A DNA stretch of 64,000 nucleotides, from NCBI RefSeq assembly GCF_006716265.1, contig NZ_VFOS01000001.1, positions 1,178,001 through 1,242,000 on the forward strand. The letters run 5' to 3'. The position numbers and the translations under genes are program-made. Below, piece by piece: positions 22,857 through 32,908 of the stretch. The notes below the pieces were generated by a model that was given only the letters and a program-made list of their open reading frames with translations, was not told the DNA's origin and did no database searches. Origin of the DNA: Rarobacter faecitabidus. GTDB taxonomy: Bacteria; Actinomycetota; Actinomycetes; Actinomycetales; Cellulomonadaceae. The first letter of the stretch is position 1, and each line of letters starts with the position of its first letter.

Positions 22857-23851
22857 ATCTGGTCCTCCACGGTCTTGATCGCACCGGTCGTGTCGATGCC
22901 GTGCTTCGACATGAGGCGACCGTCGGATTCTGGCAGCACCATGGTGCCGACGCCCTGCTCGGTGAACACCTCGAGCAGGACCGAGTGCGCGATCCGGCCG
23001 TCGATGATGTGCGCCTGGCGCACTCCCCCGTGCACCGCGCGCAGGCATGCCTCCATCTTCGGGACCATTCCGGATTCCAACGACGGCAGCAGGTCGGCGA
23101 GCGCGGCGGTGGATATCTGGCGGATCAGCGACGTGCGGTCGGGCCAGTTGAGGTAGAGGCCCTCGACGTCAGTCAGGACGATGATCTTGCGCGCGCCGAG
23201 CGCGACCGCGAGCGCGGCTGCCGCAGTGTCGGCGTTGACATTGAGCACCTGAGTGGGGTCCTCGACATCTGGAGCGATGGTCGAGATGACGGGGATACGG
23301 CCGGAATCGAGCAGATCCTGCACGGCGCGCACGTCGACCTCGACGACGTCGCCCACGAGCCCGATGTCCACGGACTTGCCATCGACGATGGCCCGGCGCC
23401 GGCGCGCGCGCAGCATCCCGCCGTCCTCACCGGACATCCCGACGGCGAACGGACCGTAGGCGTTGATGAGTCCCACCAGTTCGCGCGATACCTTGCCCGT
23501 GAGCACCATGCGCACGACATCCATCGCCTCCGGCGTCGTGACCCGGAAGCCGCCCCGGAACTCGGACTCGATTCCGAGCTTCGCGAGCATCTCGGAGATC
23601 TGCGGGCCTCCGCCGTGGACCACGACTGGCCGCAGGCCGACCTGACGCAGGAACACCATGTCCTGCGCGAACGCCGCCTTGAGTTCGTCATCGACCATGG
23701 CGTTGCCGCCGTACTTGACCACGACGAGCGCTCCGTTGAACTGCTGCAGCCACGGGAGCGCCTGAACCAGGACCTCGGCCTTCTGGTCGGGCCGCAGGTC
23801 GCGTGCGGTGTCGAAGACGAACTCGGTCGCCTCGTTGGGCTGATCTGTCAT
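22853..23851 (-). CDS. argB: Acetylglutamate kinase
   Basis: A 332-residue amino-acid kinase that phosphorylates N-acetylglutamate, commonly the arginine-feedback step. VVKYGGNAM (about residue 43) and VVHGGGPQI (about 77) are the nucleotide and substrate loops. The N-terminal helix ahead of the fold (residues 1-35) is of the kind used for hexamer formation and arginine inhibition. The final 30 residues after the kinase fold are an extra tail. ATG 23851 overlaps the argJ stop (ATGA). Confidence 0.96.
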   Translation of the reverse strand: MTDQPNEATEFVFDTARDLRPDQKAEVLVQALPWLQQFNGALVVVKYGGNAMVDDELKAAFAQDMVFLRQVGLRPVVVHGGGPQISEMLAKLGIESEFRGGFRVTTPEAMDVVRMVLTGKVSRELVGLINAYGPFAVGMSGEDGGMLRARRRRAIVDGKSVDIGLVGDVVEVDVRAVQDLLDSGRIPVISTIAPDVEDPTQVLNVNADTAAAALAVALGARKIIVLTDVEGLYLNWPDRTSLIRQISTAALADLLPSLESGMVPKMEACLRAVHGGVRQAHIIDGRIAHSVLLEVFTEQGVGTMVLPESDGRLMSKHGIDTTGAIKTVEDQI

Positions 23852-25071
23852 GTTGAGTACGCGCTGTTCTCGTGGACGTAATCGTGGGTGAGGTCGTTCG
23901 TCCACACAGTGGCGGATTCTGCGCCTGCGTGCAGATCGACGTCGATGATGACCTCGCGTTCCGACGCGAGATCGACCTCGGCGCGGTCCGCGTATGGACG
24001 AGATCCTCGGCACACCATGACGCCGTTGATCGATACGTCCACGTTCAGCGGGTCGAACGGGGCGATGTATTCGGGGACTGTGCCCGCCTGTGCCAGGACC
24101 CGGCCCCAGTTGGGATCGTTGCCGAAGATAGCCGCCTTGAACAAGTTGGAGCGGGTGATCGCGCGGGCGACGGTCACGGCGGCCTCTTGCGTGCTCGCGC
24201 CGGACACGCTGACGGCGACGTCGTGGCTCGCGCCCTCGGCGTCGGCCACCAGCTGCCGTGCGAGCGATCCGGTGACCTTCCGGAGCGCGGCGATGAACTC
24301 GTCCTCAGCGGGGGTGACCCCGGACGCGCCCGACGCCAGGAGCGCGACCGTGTCGGAGGTCGACATGCAACCGTCGGAGTCCACCCGGTCGAAGGTTACC
24401 GAGGTCGCGGCGGGCAGTGCGCGCGCCAGCACATCCGACGGCAGGTCGGCGTCGGTGGTGATGACGCAGAGCATCGTGGCCATTGCCGGCGCAAGCATTC
24501 CGGCGCCCTTGGCCATGCCGCCAATGGTGAAGGTGCCGGCATCGGTGGTAACGGTGATCTGCGCGAGCTTGGGCACCGAGTCGGTGGTCATGATCGCGAG
24601 GGCGGCATCCCGGCCGCCGTCCGCGCGCAGTTCGGCCGCTGCGACATCGACGCCGGCGAGCAGGAGGTCGCGGGGTAGCCGCTCGCCGATCAGTCCCGTC
24701 GAGCACACGACGACGTCGCCTGCGGAGACGCCCAGCACCTCGCCGACCTTTTCTGCGGTGGCGTGGGTGTCCTGGAAGCCCTCGGGACCGGTCGACACAT
24801 TCGCACCGCCCGAGTTGAGCACCACCGCCGCGACCTTGCCGTCCGTGATCACCTGGCGGGACCACATGACCGGCGCGCCGACCACGCGGTTGGTGGTGAA
24901 GACTGCGGTGCCGGCTTGGGAAGGGCCGTCGTTGACGATGAGCGCCAGGTCGGGGCGACCGGACGCCTTGAGGCCTGCGGTGACGCCCGCGCCGCGGAAG
25001 CCCGCCGCCGCGGTGGGCCCCTGGCCGTCGACCGCGACGCCGTCGTGCGGCCCGGCGAGATAGTCGGTCAT
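23848..25071 (-). CDS. argJ: Bifunctional ornithine acetyltransferase / N-acetylglutamate synthase
   Basis: A 407-residue self-cleaving enzyme that recycles the acetyl group from N-acetylornithine to glutamate. The autoproteolysis site is in [14 protein letters not shown]; the Thr there (about residue 198) becomes the nucleophile of the beta chain. [12 protein letters not shown] and the C-terminal [12 protein letters not shown] are family motifs. The first 22 residues precede the conserved GFRGAGV start of the fold. Its presence means the cyclic acetyl pathway, consistent with no argA/argE nearby. Start overlaps the argC stop (ATGA). Confidence 0.96.
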   Translation of the reverse strand: MTDYLAGPHDGVAVDGQGPTAAAGFRGAGVTAGLKASGRPDLALIVNDGPSQAGTAVFTTNRVVGAPVMWSRQVITDGKVAAVVLNSGGANVSTGPEGFQDTHATAEKVGEVLGVSAGDVVVCSTGLIGERLPRDLLLAGVDVAAAELRADGGRDAALAIMTTDSVPKLAQITVTTDAGTFTIGGMAKGAGMLAPAMATMLCVITTDADLPSDVLARALPAATSVTFDRVDSDGCMSTSDTVALLASGASGVTPAEDEFIAALRKVTGSLARQLVADAEGASHDVAVSVSGASTQEAAVTVARAITRSNLFKAAIFGNDPNWGRVLAQAGTVPEYIAPFDPLNVDVSINGVMVCRGSRPYADRAEVDLASEREVIIDVDLHAGAESATVWTNDLTHDYVHENSAYST

Positions 25072-26123
25072 GGTGCGACTCCGTTCACTGGAAGTCCGAG
25101 ATGTTCAGGGAGGCCGAGTGCGAGATTGAGCGACTGGATGGCGCCGCCCGCCGTCCCCTTCACGAGGTTGTCGATCGCGCTCACGGCAACGATGCGCCCG
25201 GCAGTGGCGTCGTAGGCGACCTGGACGAGCGCCGTGTTCGATCCCTGCACCATCGCCGTGGTGGGCCACTGTCCCTCGGGCAGTACTTCAACGAAGCGCT
25301 CCTCGCAGTACGCGTCGACCCACGCCGCGCGTAGCTCGGCCGCGTCGACACCCTTCAACCCCGGCGCGAGGCGTGCCGTCGTGGTGGCGAGGATGCCGCG
25401 ACTCATGGGGACGAGCACCGGCGTGAACGAGAGGCGAACATCCCCCGCGCCCGCCGCGCGCAGGTTCTGGCCGATCTCGGGGATATGGCGATGCGTCCCG
25501 CCGACGGCGTAGGGGGCAGCGCTGCTCAGCGCCTCGGAGGCCAGCAGGTTCTGCCGCAGCGACTTGCCCGCGCCGGAGTAGCCGACCGATAGCACGGCCA
25601 CCAGATCGGACGGGTCGATGATGCCAGCAGCGACACCCGGCTGGATGCCGAGGGTCACGGCGGTCACATTGCAGCCGGGTACTGCGATGCGGCGGGCCTC
25701 GGCGAGGCGTTCACGCTGGCGGTCGCCCGCTGCCCGGATCAGCTCCGGCAGGCCGTAGGCCCAGGTGCCGGGGTGATCCCCGCCGTAGTAGGTGGTCCAG
25801 TCGGCGGCCGATTCGAGGCGGTGATCGGCGCCCAGGTCGACGACGATGGCGTTATCGGGCAACTGGCCCGCGATGGGGCCGGAGGTGCCGTGCGGTAGCG
25901 CGAGCACGATCACGTCGTGCTCGGCGAGCCGCGCCGCGTCGGTCGGCTCGATGACTCGCGGGGCGAGGGCGCGCAGGTGCGGGTGGTGCTCGCCGAGCGT
26001 GGTCCCGGCGCTCGCATTGGCGGTCAGCGCACCGATCTCGAGTTCGGGGTGCTGCAGCGCAAGGCGCAGGAACTCACCGCCCGCATAACCGCTCGCACCG
26101 GTCACAGCCACGGAAAACGTCAT
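25068..26123 (-). CDS. argC: N-acetyl-gamma-glutamyl-phosphate reductase
   Basis: A 351-residue NADPH-dependent reductase. [15 protein letters not shown] is the N-terminal dinucleotide loop, and the active-site Cys is in AVPGCNVTA (about residue 150). [17 protein letters not shown] near the end is typical. First gene of the arginine operon. Two in-frame ATGs compete: 26129 and 26123. A -10 element TATGAT ends 7 bases before the second, so a leaderless message starting at 26123 is preferred; there is no ribosome-binding site for either. The longer open frame upstream overlaps the divergent oxidoreductase gene and is rejected. Confidence 0.95.
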   Translation of the reverse strand: MTFSVAVTGASGYAGGEFLRLALQHPELEIGALTANASAGTTLGEHHPHLRALAPRVIEPTDAARLAEHDVIVLALPHGTSGPIAGQLPDNAIVVDLGADHRLESAADWTTYYGGDHPGTWAYGLPELIRAAGDRQRERLAEARRIAVPGCNVTAVTLGIQPGVAAGIIDPSDLVAVLSVGYSGAGKSLRQNLLASEALSSAAPYAVGGTHRHIPEIGQNLRAAGAGDVRLSFTPVLVPMSRGILATTTARLAPGLKGVDAAELRAAWVDAYCEERFVEVLPEGQWPTTAMVQGSNTALVQVAYDATAGRIVAVSAIDNLVKGTAGGAIQSLNLALGLPEHLGLPVNGVAP

Positions 26124-26152
26124 GCGCATAATCATACACCTGGGTGCATAGT
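26121..26152 (-). promoter_or_regulatory. argC promoter with ARG-box-like half sites
   Basis: On the minus strand TTCCAG, 17 bases, TATGAT (26131-26136), then 7 bases to ATG 26123. Half-sites TATGCA (near 26147-26152) and TGTATGATTATGCGCA (26123-26138) cover the spacer, the -10 and the start codon. They resemble the TATGCA-type ARG boxes of actinobacteria, so ArgR binding here would block transcription. Confidence 0.5.
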
Positions 26153-26189
26153 GCTGGAAATGGGGCCGGCAAGGTGATTGGCTAGCCCC

Positions 26190-27194
26190 ATGCGCGCAAT
26201 GCAAGTAGCCCGCACGGGCGGGCCGGAAGCACTCGTCCCCGTCGACGCCCCCACGCCCGCCGCCGGACCAGGCGAGGTCCTGGTGCGCGTCGCGTACGCG
26301 GGGGTCAACTTCATCGACGTCTACCGGCGCACCGGTCTGTACCAGGTGGAACTGCCCGCCATCGCGGGCGTCGAGGGCGCGGGTATCATCGAGGCGGTTG
26401 GCGCGGGCGTCGACGAGGTGCAGGTCGGTGACCGAGTCGCCTGGGTCGACGCCGCGGGGAGCTACGCGCAGTTCGCAGTGCTCCGAGCCGAGCGCGCGAT
26501 TCCTGTCCCCGCCGGAATCTCGCTGCGGGCGGCCGCCGCGGTCGCGCTGCAGGGCCTCACGGCCCACTTCCTGGCGACATCGACCTTCCCGCTCGCGGCC
26601 GGCGATGACGTCCTGATCCACGCGGGTGCGGGCGGCGTCGGCCTGCTGCTGACGCAGATGGCGGACCTACACGGCGCGCGCGTCATCACGACCACCTCCA
26701 CGCAGGAGAAGGCGGAACTGTCCCGTCAGGCGGGAGCGTCGAACACGCTCAACTACACGGCGTTCGATGACCTCGCCACCGAACTCCCCCGTGCCGTCAA
26801 GGCCCTCACGGGCGGGCGCGGAGTCACCGTCGTGTACGACGGCGTGGGGCGAGCAACGTTCGACGGCTCGCTCGCTAGCCTCCGCCCCCGCGGCATGCTG
26901 GTGGCCTTCGGCGCGGCCTCTGGCCCCATCGAGCCGTTCGACATCCAGCGGCTAAACGCCGGCGGGTCCCTGTACCTGACCAGGCCGAGCCTGTGGCACT
27001 ACGTCGCGAGCCGGGACGAATTGCTCCGGCGATCCCGCGAGTTGTTTGCGTGGATCAAGGGCGGTGACGTGACGGTTCGCATTGGGGCGCAGTTCGCACT
27101 GGACGAGGCCCCCGCAGCGCATGAACTACTCGAGTCGAGGGGATCCACGGGCAAGATCGTGCTCGCCGTAAACCCCTCGGTCGAGCCCGAATAG
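26190..27194 (+). CDS. NADPH:quinone oxidoreductase, zinc-independent MDR family
   Basis: A 334-residue medium-chain reductase of the quinone-oxidoreductase (QOR) type. It has the N-terminal GroES-like fold with [16 protein letters not shown], the signature of quinone reductases, and a Rossmann motif [13 protein letters not shown] (about residue 147). The zinc-binding cysteines of alcohol dehydrogenases are absent. A TTG at 26178 is in frame, but ATG 26190 follows AAGGTG and gives the usual N-terminus. It is divergent from argC with only about 65 bases between starts, so the two promoters overlap. Electron acceptor unknown. Confidence 0.9.
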   Translation: MRAMQVARTGGPEALVPVDAPTPAAGPGEVLVRVAYAGVNFIDVYRRTGLYQVELPAIAGVEGAGIIEAVGAGVDEVQVGDRVAWVDAAGSYAQFAVLRAERAIPVPAGISLRAAAAVALQGLTAHFLATSTFPLAAGDDVLIHAGAGGVGLLLTQMADLHGARVITTTSTQEKAELSRQAGASNTLNYTAFDDLATELPRAVKALTGGRGVTVVYDGVGRATFDGSLASLRPRGMLVAFGAASGPIEPFDIQRLNAGGSLYLTRPSLWHYVASRDELLRRSRELFAWIKGGDVTVRIGAQFALDEAPAAHELLESRGSTGKIVLAVNPSVEPE

Positions 27195-27204
27195 TCCGGA
27201 ACGC

Positions 27205-27255
27205 CATACCCCCCCGCTCCGCGGCCTCAGGACTTCAGCCGCTGAGGGGGGTATG
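27205..27255. terminator. Bidirectional terminator between convergent genes
   Basis: Ten perfect base pairs (27205-27214 with 27246-27255), including a C6/G6 run, enclose a loop that holds a second small inverted repeat (CCTCAG/CTGAGG). It lies between the oxidoreductase stop and the stop of the giant secreted protein, so it can serve both. Confidence 0.7.
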
Positions 27256-27278
27256 CGTGCTCCGGTTCTTCGTGGCCG

Positions 27279-30200
27279 CTACGAAGCCGCGGACACGGTG
27301 AAGCGCACCGACTTGGAGCGTGCTGACAGCGGGGCCTTGACCTTTACCACCCTGGTGCCCCAGTTCCGCCCCACGTTCTTCAGCACGACGCGATAGCGTC
27401 CCTTGACGTCCGCCTTGGCGTTCGGCTTGCTGACCCGGATGCCGTTGACGACGACGGTCACGGGCTCGCGCCTGCCCAGTCCTCGCACAACGATTGTCTG
27501 GGAGTCGGATGCATGGACGCGCTTCGCCCCGAGTCGCACCTTCAGCGCCTTCTTGGCAAGGAGGTTGTGGCGCGTGACTCGCAACTTGACGATTCCCTGG
27601 CGGTCTTTCTCTTCGCCGAACACACGGATATGCGAACGGTTGATGATCTTGCTACCGCCAGCGCGGCGCTTGGGAACGCGCACGGCCATCGTCGCCTTAC
27701 CCTTGGCGTCGGCACGTCCCTTGCCGACGACGATGCCCCCGATGCGCACCTTGAACGCCTCGCCCGCGTCCAAGCCGCCGATCTTCACGCGGACCTTGGT
27801 CGTCACGCCGTACAACCGATCGGGGAAGCTGATCGCGACCTTGGCCTTGGGGCGACGGACCTTGACCACGACCTGCGCCGTCGTCGTGCCGATGTGGTTG
27901 CTCGCCGAGATCGAGTAGACGTTCGCACCGATCGAGGTTGGGGTCACCGCGGCACTGCCTGACGCAGCGACTGTTCCGCGCCAGGCTCCGCCCGCGTACA
28001 CCCTGGTCGCTTCGCTGGTGCTCCAGGTGAGGCGCGCCGCAGCTCCGCGGCGGAGCGATGTGGCGTTAGAACGGAGAGTGATGGCCGGAGCACTGTCGGT
28101 CGCGACCGGGCCGCTCTCCGTGCTGGTCGCGATGGCTTCGGCGTATCCCCGGCGAGTAACCGTGACCTTGACCGAGATCCTCTTTCCCTTCAGATTCGCA
28201 GACAGTTCGAGTTCGTCCTGCGTCGCACCGGCGATCGGCTCTCCGTTGGCATACCACTGCAGAGCGGTCGCCTCCGCGGCTGGCACTGAGTCCTGCGTCA
28301 CTGCGGTCAGGCGCTGCCGGACCTGTGCCGTACCGGTCCAGGCTACGGCTGGTGCCGTCGCGAACTGCGCGACCACGACGGGAGACAGCGACTCGCTGAC
28401 TGTGAGGTCCTGGAAGTTCGGGCGCGTGACGAACGCTGTCACATCGATGGAAGACCCGACATCGGCGGCACGCGGGGAGTAGGTGGGGCCGCTGGCGACG
28501 ACGTCGCCATCGATGCTCCACGAAAAGGTCACCGAAGAGTCCGACGGGTCGAGGCCAGCCAAGTCGGCCGAGAGCAGCTCATCCACCTGCGGAGTTCCCG
28601 TCACCTGCAGCGATTCCGCCGAGATGATGCCGATCACCTCGACATCGTTGACGGACGGGACAGTCAGCGGCACGAAGCCCGGTGCCGTGACAGTGACCTC
28701 GTACGTGATCAGCGACCCTGCATCCGAGTTCGACGGCGTCCAGGTGGCCTCGTCCGCATCCGGGATGACCAAGCCGTCGCGCAACCAGTGCCCGCTCAAC
28801 TGGGCGCCCGCGACACTCGAGGCGAGGTCCGAGTCGATCGTCAGCGGCTCGCCCGCTTTGCCCGATCCCTCGATCACGACACCGCCGGTGACCGCCGGCT
28901 CCCCGTTGACGGTGACGGTCAGCGTCTGCTGCACGGCCGTTCCGATGCCATTGCCTGCCGTGACCTGCGGCGTGAACGTCCCATCCTCCGTCGGCGTCCC
29001 GGACAGGACTGCGGTGCCATCGGCTCCGGGTTCGAATGTGAGCCCGTTCGGCAACGCACCCGCAATGGTCAGTGTCGCCGCCGGGTATCCCGTGGAACTC
29101 AGCGTGAACGAACCGGCTACGCCGCGGGTGAAGGTCGCCGAAACAGCACTCGTCATGGCCGGGGGTTGATTCACTGTCAGCGTGAAGGACGAGTCATCCG
29201 TGCCGAGTGCGTTCGTGGCGGTCACGGAGACCTGGTACGTTCCCCCCACCCCCGCGCTCGGCGTACCGCTGATCATGGCGACGCCGTTCGCCTCGGCGAA
29301 GGCGAGACCTGCGGGCAGCCCGGTGACGTTCAGCGTCGCGGCGGGCACCGCACTCGCCACGACGCTGAACTGCGTCGGCACTCCCGTCTGCGCGACGCGA
29401 TCCGCCGGTTGCTCGATGATGGGCGCACCCTCGACGGTCAAGAGGAAGGACTGAACCGCAGGTTCCCCGACCTCGCCAGTGGCCGTGATCGTGACCGGGA
29501 AGGTCCCGTGCTCGGTGGGCGAGCCGGACAGCGTGGCGGTGCCGTTGCCGTTGTCGTGGAAGGTCACTCCTGCCGGTAGCATTCCCGTCGTGTCGAGTGC
29601 CGGAGCGGGATACCCGGTGGTCTGTACCGTGAACGATCCGGCCGATCCGCGCGTCAGCGTCGTGGCTGCTGCGCTTGTCACTGCCGCAGGCTGTCTCACC
29701 GTGAGCGTGAACGATGTGCCGACGGATCCGACTGAGTTCGTTGCCGTGACGTTCACGTCGTAGTTGCCTCCGGTGCCCCCAGCCGGAGTGCCGCTGATCG
29801 TGAGCGTGCCGTTCTCCTCGGAGGCTGCCAGCCCGCTGGGCAGTCCAGTCACGTCGAACGAGGCGATGGGCAGCGCGTCCGAGGTGATGGCGAAATCGGT
29901 AGATATCCCCGTCTGGGCGGTCCGATCAGGAGCCGTGCCGAGGACTGGTGCGCCCTCGACTCGCAGGGTGAAGGTCTGCGTGGCCTCGACGCCGACTCCG
30001 TTCGAGGCGGTGACGGTCAGCGGGAACACGCCGTGCTGTAACGGCGTGCCCGAGAGTGTGCGCGTGCCATTGGCGGAGGTTCCCAGTGTCAGACCCGTCG
30101 GCAGGCTTCCCGTGAGGGCGATGTCCGCCGCGGGGTATCCCGTGGCGGCGAACTGGAACTGCCCGGCGATCCCGCGGGTGAGCGTTGCACCTGCTGCGCT

Positions 30201-32765
30201 CGTGATGGCGGGGGCCTGCGATACCGTCAAAGTGAAGTCACGGTTCACGGTTCCCACCGAGTTGGTCGCGGTCACGGTGACGGTGTAGACGCCACCTGCG
30301 GATGCCGCTGGGGTTCCACTGACAGTGATGGTTCCGTCGCCGTTGTCCGTACTCGACAGTCCCGACGGCAGACCGGCAACGGTCAATGATGGCACTGGGA
30401 GACCCGTCGCGCTCAGGTTGAAGGAGAGGCTAGTTCCGGTTGTCCCGGTCCTATCCGGAGTTGCGGCCAGCACCGGCGCGCCGTGAACAGTGATCGTAAG
30501 AACCTGAGTGACCGCCGGGAAGTCAGGATTCGTCGCGGTGATGGTGAGTGGGAATACACCGAACTGTGTTGGTGTCCCCGAAAGCTTTGCCGTCCCATCA
30601 CCGTTGTCAATGAAACTCATACCACTGGGCAGGGTGCCCGTGCGCGTGATCGCGGCCGTTGGGTAGCCAGTCGTGGTCACGGTGAAGGACGCTGCCGTGC
30701 CCTGCGTCAGCGTGGCGGCGGCCGCGCTCGTGATCGCGGGCCCCTGAACAACGCGGATCGTGAGGTTCTGAGTGGCGTTTGGTCCGGACGAGTTCGCGGC
30801 CGTGACCGTCGCACTATAGGTACCGGTGGTCGCGACCGAACCTGTGATGGATCCAGCGCCTGTGCCGTTGTCTGTCCACGTGAGGCCCGTCGGCAACCCT
30901 GTCACCGTGATTGCGGGAGTCGGGACGCCACTAGCCGTCACAGCAATGTTCGCTGGTTGACCCACCGTGACGGTGCTGGTGTTCGCCGACGTGATCGCCG
31001 CCGGGCTTCCAATATTCAGCGTGAGGGCGTGGTCGGCGCTGCCATGCGCGTTGGTGAGACGAACGGTCAAGGTGTGAGTACCAGCCGCGGCAAGTGAAGG
31101 GGTGCCGGAGATCCGGGCGACCCCACCAACGATTGACAGCGACAGGCCTGCGGGCAGAGAACCGGTGGCAAGGCTGGCGGTCGGCGCAGGAAATGCCGTG
31201 AAGGGCAGATCCACCGCTGCAGCCTGATTGACCAGGAGGTTCTGCGATGTCGGCGCGACGCCGAAGATGGGGCGTTGATTGACATTGACTGTCAGGTCTT
31301 GGTGGACGGATCCCGCCGAGTTCGTCGCATCGACGCTGACGACGGTGGAGCCGGGAGTCGTCGGCGTTCCGCTGATGACGCGAGTCGATCCGCTCTGCGT
31401 GGCGACACTCAGCCCTGCCGGAAGCGATCCGATCGTGATGCTGGATTGCGGGATTCCTGTTGCTGTCACAGAGAAGCTGCCCGCTTGGCCTGCCATGAAG
31501 GTTGCGGTACTGGTCGAGGTTATGGCGGGTACTTCGTTGACCTGGATCGAGAATGAGGCTGTTGCGCTTCCTGCAATATTTGTCGCCTTGATCTGGGGTG
31601 AGAACGACCCTGTGGCCGTCGGCGTTCCGGTGAGCGCTCCGGTCGATGAATTGAGGGACACACCGGTCGGAAGACTTCCGGTATCCAGTGCGTAGGCGAC
31701 GTTGGGGTCAGCAGACTGAACGTTGATGCTGCCCGTGGCCGCCTGGCCCTTGACCCAGGTGAACGATGCCGGGGGCCGGAACACCGGCGGGACAACATAG
31801 ACGACGTTCACGGAGTTGGACGAGGAAGCGGCGTTCACCTGGTCCCAACTGTCCACAATCGCGCCAGCGACGACGTTGACTTTGACCGTGCCACTCGTCG
31901 ATATCCCGGTCACGGTCACCGTGTAGGAGGTCCCCGACCCCGTGACTGACGAGATCGTTCCGCCTGCCGTCCCTGACAGGCTCACTTCATTCGACGCCAG
32001 GCCATTGACCAGCGTTGCTCCCTGGCCCAGCGACACTGTCACGGGGAACGTAAGCGTGTCACCCTGCTTGACGTAGACAGGATTGCCGGTCGGCTGCGAG
32101 ATGCTGACCGACGGGGCAGCTGGCACTCCACCACCCAGGGGTGTGGTGCGAATCTGATCGAGTTTGGCGGTAAGTACGCCACCGGACGTGTCATAGTTCC
32201 TCGGGTAGGCCACTGTCACGCTGATGGCTGTGACGCTGGTGAAATTCGGCATGGGACTGAAGCAGGCGCCGCCCGTCACGTTGCAGTCCATGTTAAAAAC
32301 GAAATTGAACGGCCCGTCTGTGTTTGCGATGCCACTGCTGTAAACGCCGGTTATACCGCCGCCCGTCACGGAAATGCTGATGTTTGCTGCAGTGTCCCAA
32401 GCATTGGGACGATTGGTCCGATTGATGTCGGTGAACTCCAGGAAGAACTGCTTGTTCAGTCCGCTATCGGTCAGGTCGCGAGTGGGAATGGCGTAACTGA
32501 TTGTGGCAGAACCTGCCGTATTGCCGGCACCTTGAGCTGTGAATACCCCGAGCCCACCGGACTGCGTGAAGCTCCCGCTCCCAACGGTGGATGCGCTCCG
32601 GCTACCGAGCACCGTGCCCGCATAGTCATCAATCATGATCGTCGCAGCGTGAGCGCCGGGAGCCACGACGACAGTCCCAACAATGATCATGAGCAGCGCC
32701 GTCAGCACCGACAGGATGCGATGACGCACGGAATTTCCCCGCCGGACATACTGGTCAGCACTCAT
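27279..32765 (-). CDS. Giant secreted protein with tandem Ig-like (He_PIG) modules
   Basis: An 1828-residue exported protein. The Sec signal peptide has a basic start, hydrophobic core ILSVLTALLMIIVGTVVVA and cleavage after GAHA (about residue 42). Residues 43-230 form a beta-rich N-terminal domain, 240-345 a second Ig-like region, and 345-1287 eleven modules of 80-95 residues of the putative-Ig type, each with a LPxGL...SGTP...ATN pattern. Residues 1290-1560 hold three modules with W-x-x-D/N-G-x-x-I features, and the last 250 residues are beta-rich and strongly basic. There is no LPXTG signal or C-terminal membrane segment. Start ATG 32765 follows GAGGA by 8 bases. Likely a surface adhesin or matrix protein; ligand unknown. 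Confidence 0.85.
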   Translation of the reverse strand: MSADQYVRRGNSVRHRILSVLTALLMIIVGTVVVAPGAHAATIMIDDYAGTVLGSRSASTVGSGSFTQSGGLGVFTAQGAGNTAGSATISYAIPTRDLTDSGLNKQFFLEFTDINRTNRPNAWDTAANISISVTGGGITGVYSSGIANTDGPFNFVFNMDCNVTGGACFSPMPNFTSVTAISVTVAYPRNYDTSGGVLTAKLDQIRTTPLGGGVPAAPSVSISQPTGNPVYVKQGDTLTFPVTVSLGQGATLVNGLASNEVSLSGTAGGTISSVTGSGTSYTVTVTGISTSGTVKVNVVAGAIVDSWDQVNAASSSNSVNVVYVVPPVFRPPASFTWVKGQAATGSINVQSADPNVAYALDTGSLPTGVSLNSSTGALTGTPTATGSFSPQIKATNIAGSATASFSIQVNEVPAITSTSTATFMAGQAGSFSVTATGIPQSSITIGSLPAGLSVATQSGSTRVISGTPTTPGSTVVSVDATNSAGSVHQDLTVNVNQRPIFGVAPTSQNLLVNQAAAVDLPFTAFPAPTASLATGSLPAGLSLSIVGGVARISGTPSLAAAGTHTLTVRLTNAHGSADHALTLNIGSPAAITSANTSTVTVGQPANIAVTASGVPTPAITVTGLPTGLTWTDNGTGAGSITGSVATTGTYSATVTAANSSGPNATQNLTIRVVQGPAITSAAAATLTQGTAASFTVTTTGYPTAAITRTGTLPSGMSFIDNGDGTAKLSGTPTQFGVFPLTITATNPDFPAVTQVLTITVHGAPVLAATPDRTGTTGTSLSFNLSATGLPVPSLTVAGLPSGLSSTDNGDGTITVSGTPAASAGGVYTVTVTATNSVGTVNRDFTLTVSQAPAITSAAGATLTRGIAGQFQFAATGYPAADIALTGSLPTGLTLGTSANGTRTLSGTPLQHGVFPLTVTASNGVGVEATQTFTLRVEGAPVLGTAPDRTAQTGISTDFAITSDALPIASFDVTGLPSGLAASEENGTLTISGTPAGGTGGNYDVNVTATNSVGSVGTSFTLTVRQPAAVTSAAATTLTRGSAGSFTVQTTGYPAPALDTTGMLPAGVTFHDNGNGTATLSGSPTEHGTFPVTITATGEVGEPAVQSFLLTVEGAPIIEQPADRVAQTGVPTQFSVVASAVPAATLNVTGLPAGLAFAEANGVAMISGTPSAGVGGTYQVSVTATNALGTDDSSFTLTVNQPPAMTSAVSATFTRGVAGSFTLSSTGYPAATLTIAGALPNGLTFEPGADGTAVLSGTPTEDGTFTPQVTAGNGIGTAVQQTLTVTVNGEPAVTGGVVIEGSGKAGEPLTIDSDLASSVAGAQLSGHWLRDGLVIPDADEATWTPSNSDAGSLITYEVTVTAPGFVPLTVPSVNDVEVIGIISAESLQVTGTPQVDELLSADLAGLDPSDSSVTFSWSIDGDVVASGPTYSPRAADVGSSIDVTAFVTRPNFQDLTVSESLSPVVVAQFATAPAVAWTGTAQVRQRLTAVTQDSVPAAEATALQWYANGEPIAGATQDELELSANLKGKRISVKVTVTRRGYAEAIATSTESGPVATDSAPAITLRSNATSLRRGAAARLTWSTSEATRVYAGGAWRGTVAASGSAAVTPTSIGANVYSISASNHIGTTTAQVVVKVRRPKAKVAISFPDRLYGVTTKVRVKIGGLDAGEAFKVRIGGIVVGKGRADAKGKATMAVRVPKRRAGGSKIINRSHIRVFGEEKDRQGIVKLRVTRHNLLAKKALKVRLGAKRVHASDSQTIVVRGLGRREPVTVVVNGIRVSKPNAKADVKGRYRVVLKNVGRNWGTRVVKVKAPLSARSKSVRFTVSAAS
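28905..30745. repeat. A-B two-domain super-repeat, 3.5 copies
   Basis: Inside the giant secreted protein, residues about 673-1287 alternate two module types. Type A begins ITSAxxATLTRGxAG and contains TGYP; type B begins GAPVLxxxPDRTAQTG and contains TGLPxGL. The order is A-B-A-B-A-B-A with a period of about 175 residues (525 bases), pointing to duplication of a two-domain unit. Confidence 0.75.
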
Positions 32766-32908
32766 GAATTTTGTCCTCAATCTCGGCACACGGATCACAC
32801 GCAAGCAATGTTCAGGTCCAAATGCTACACGTCGACCAGATGGAACAAAAGAGATGAATCACCCCAGATCAGGCACCAGTTTTGGATAATCGACAATTTC
32901 CGCCGAAC

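Noticed and set aside
27403-31695. Plus-strand frames opposite the giant secreted protein
   Set aside because: They mirror the module repeats, lack start signals and show no domain of their own.
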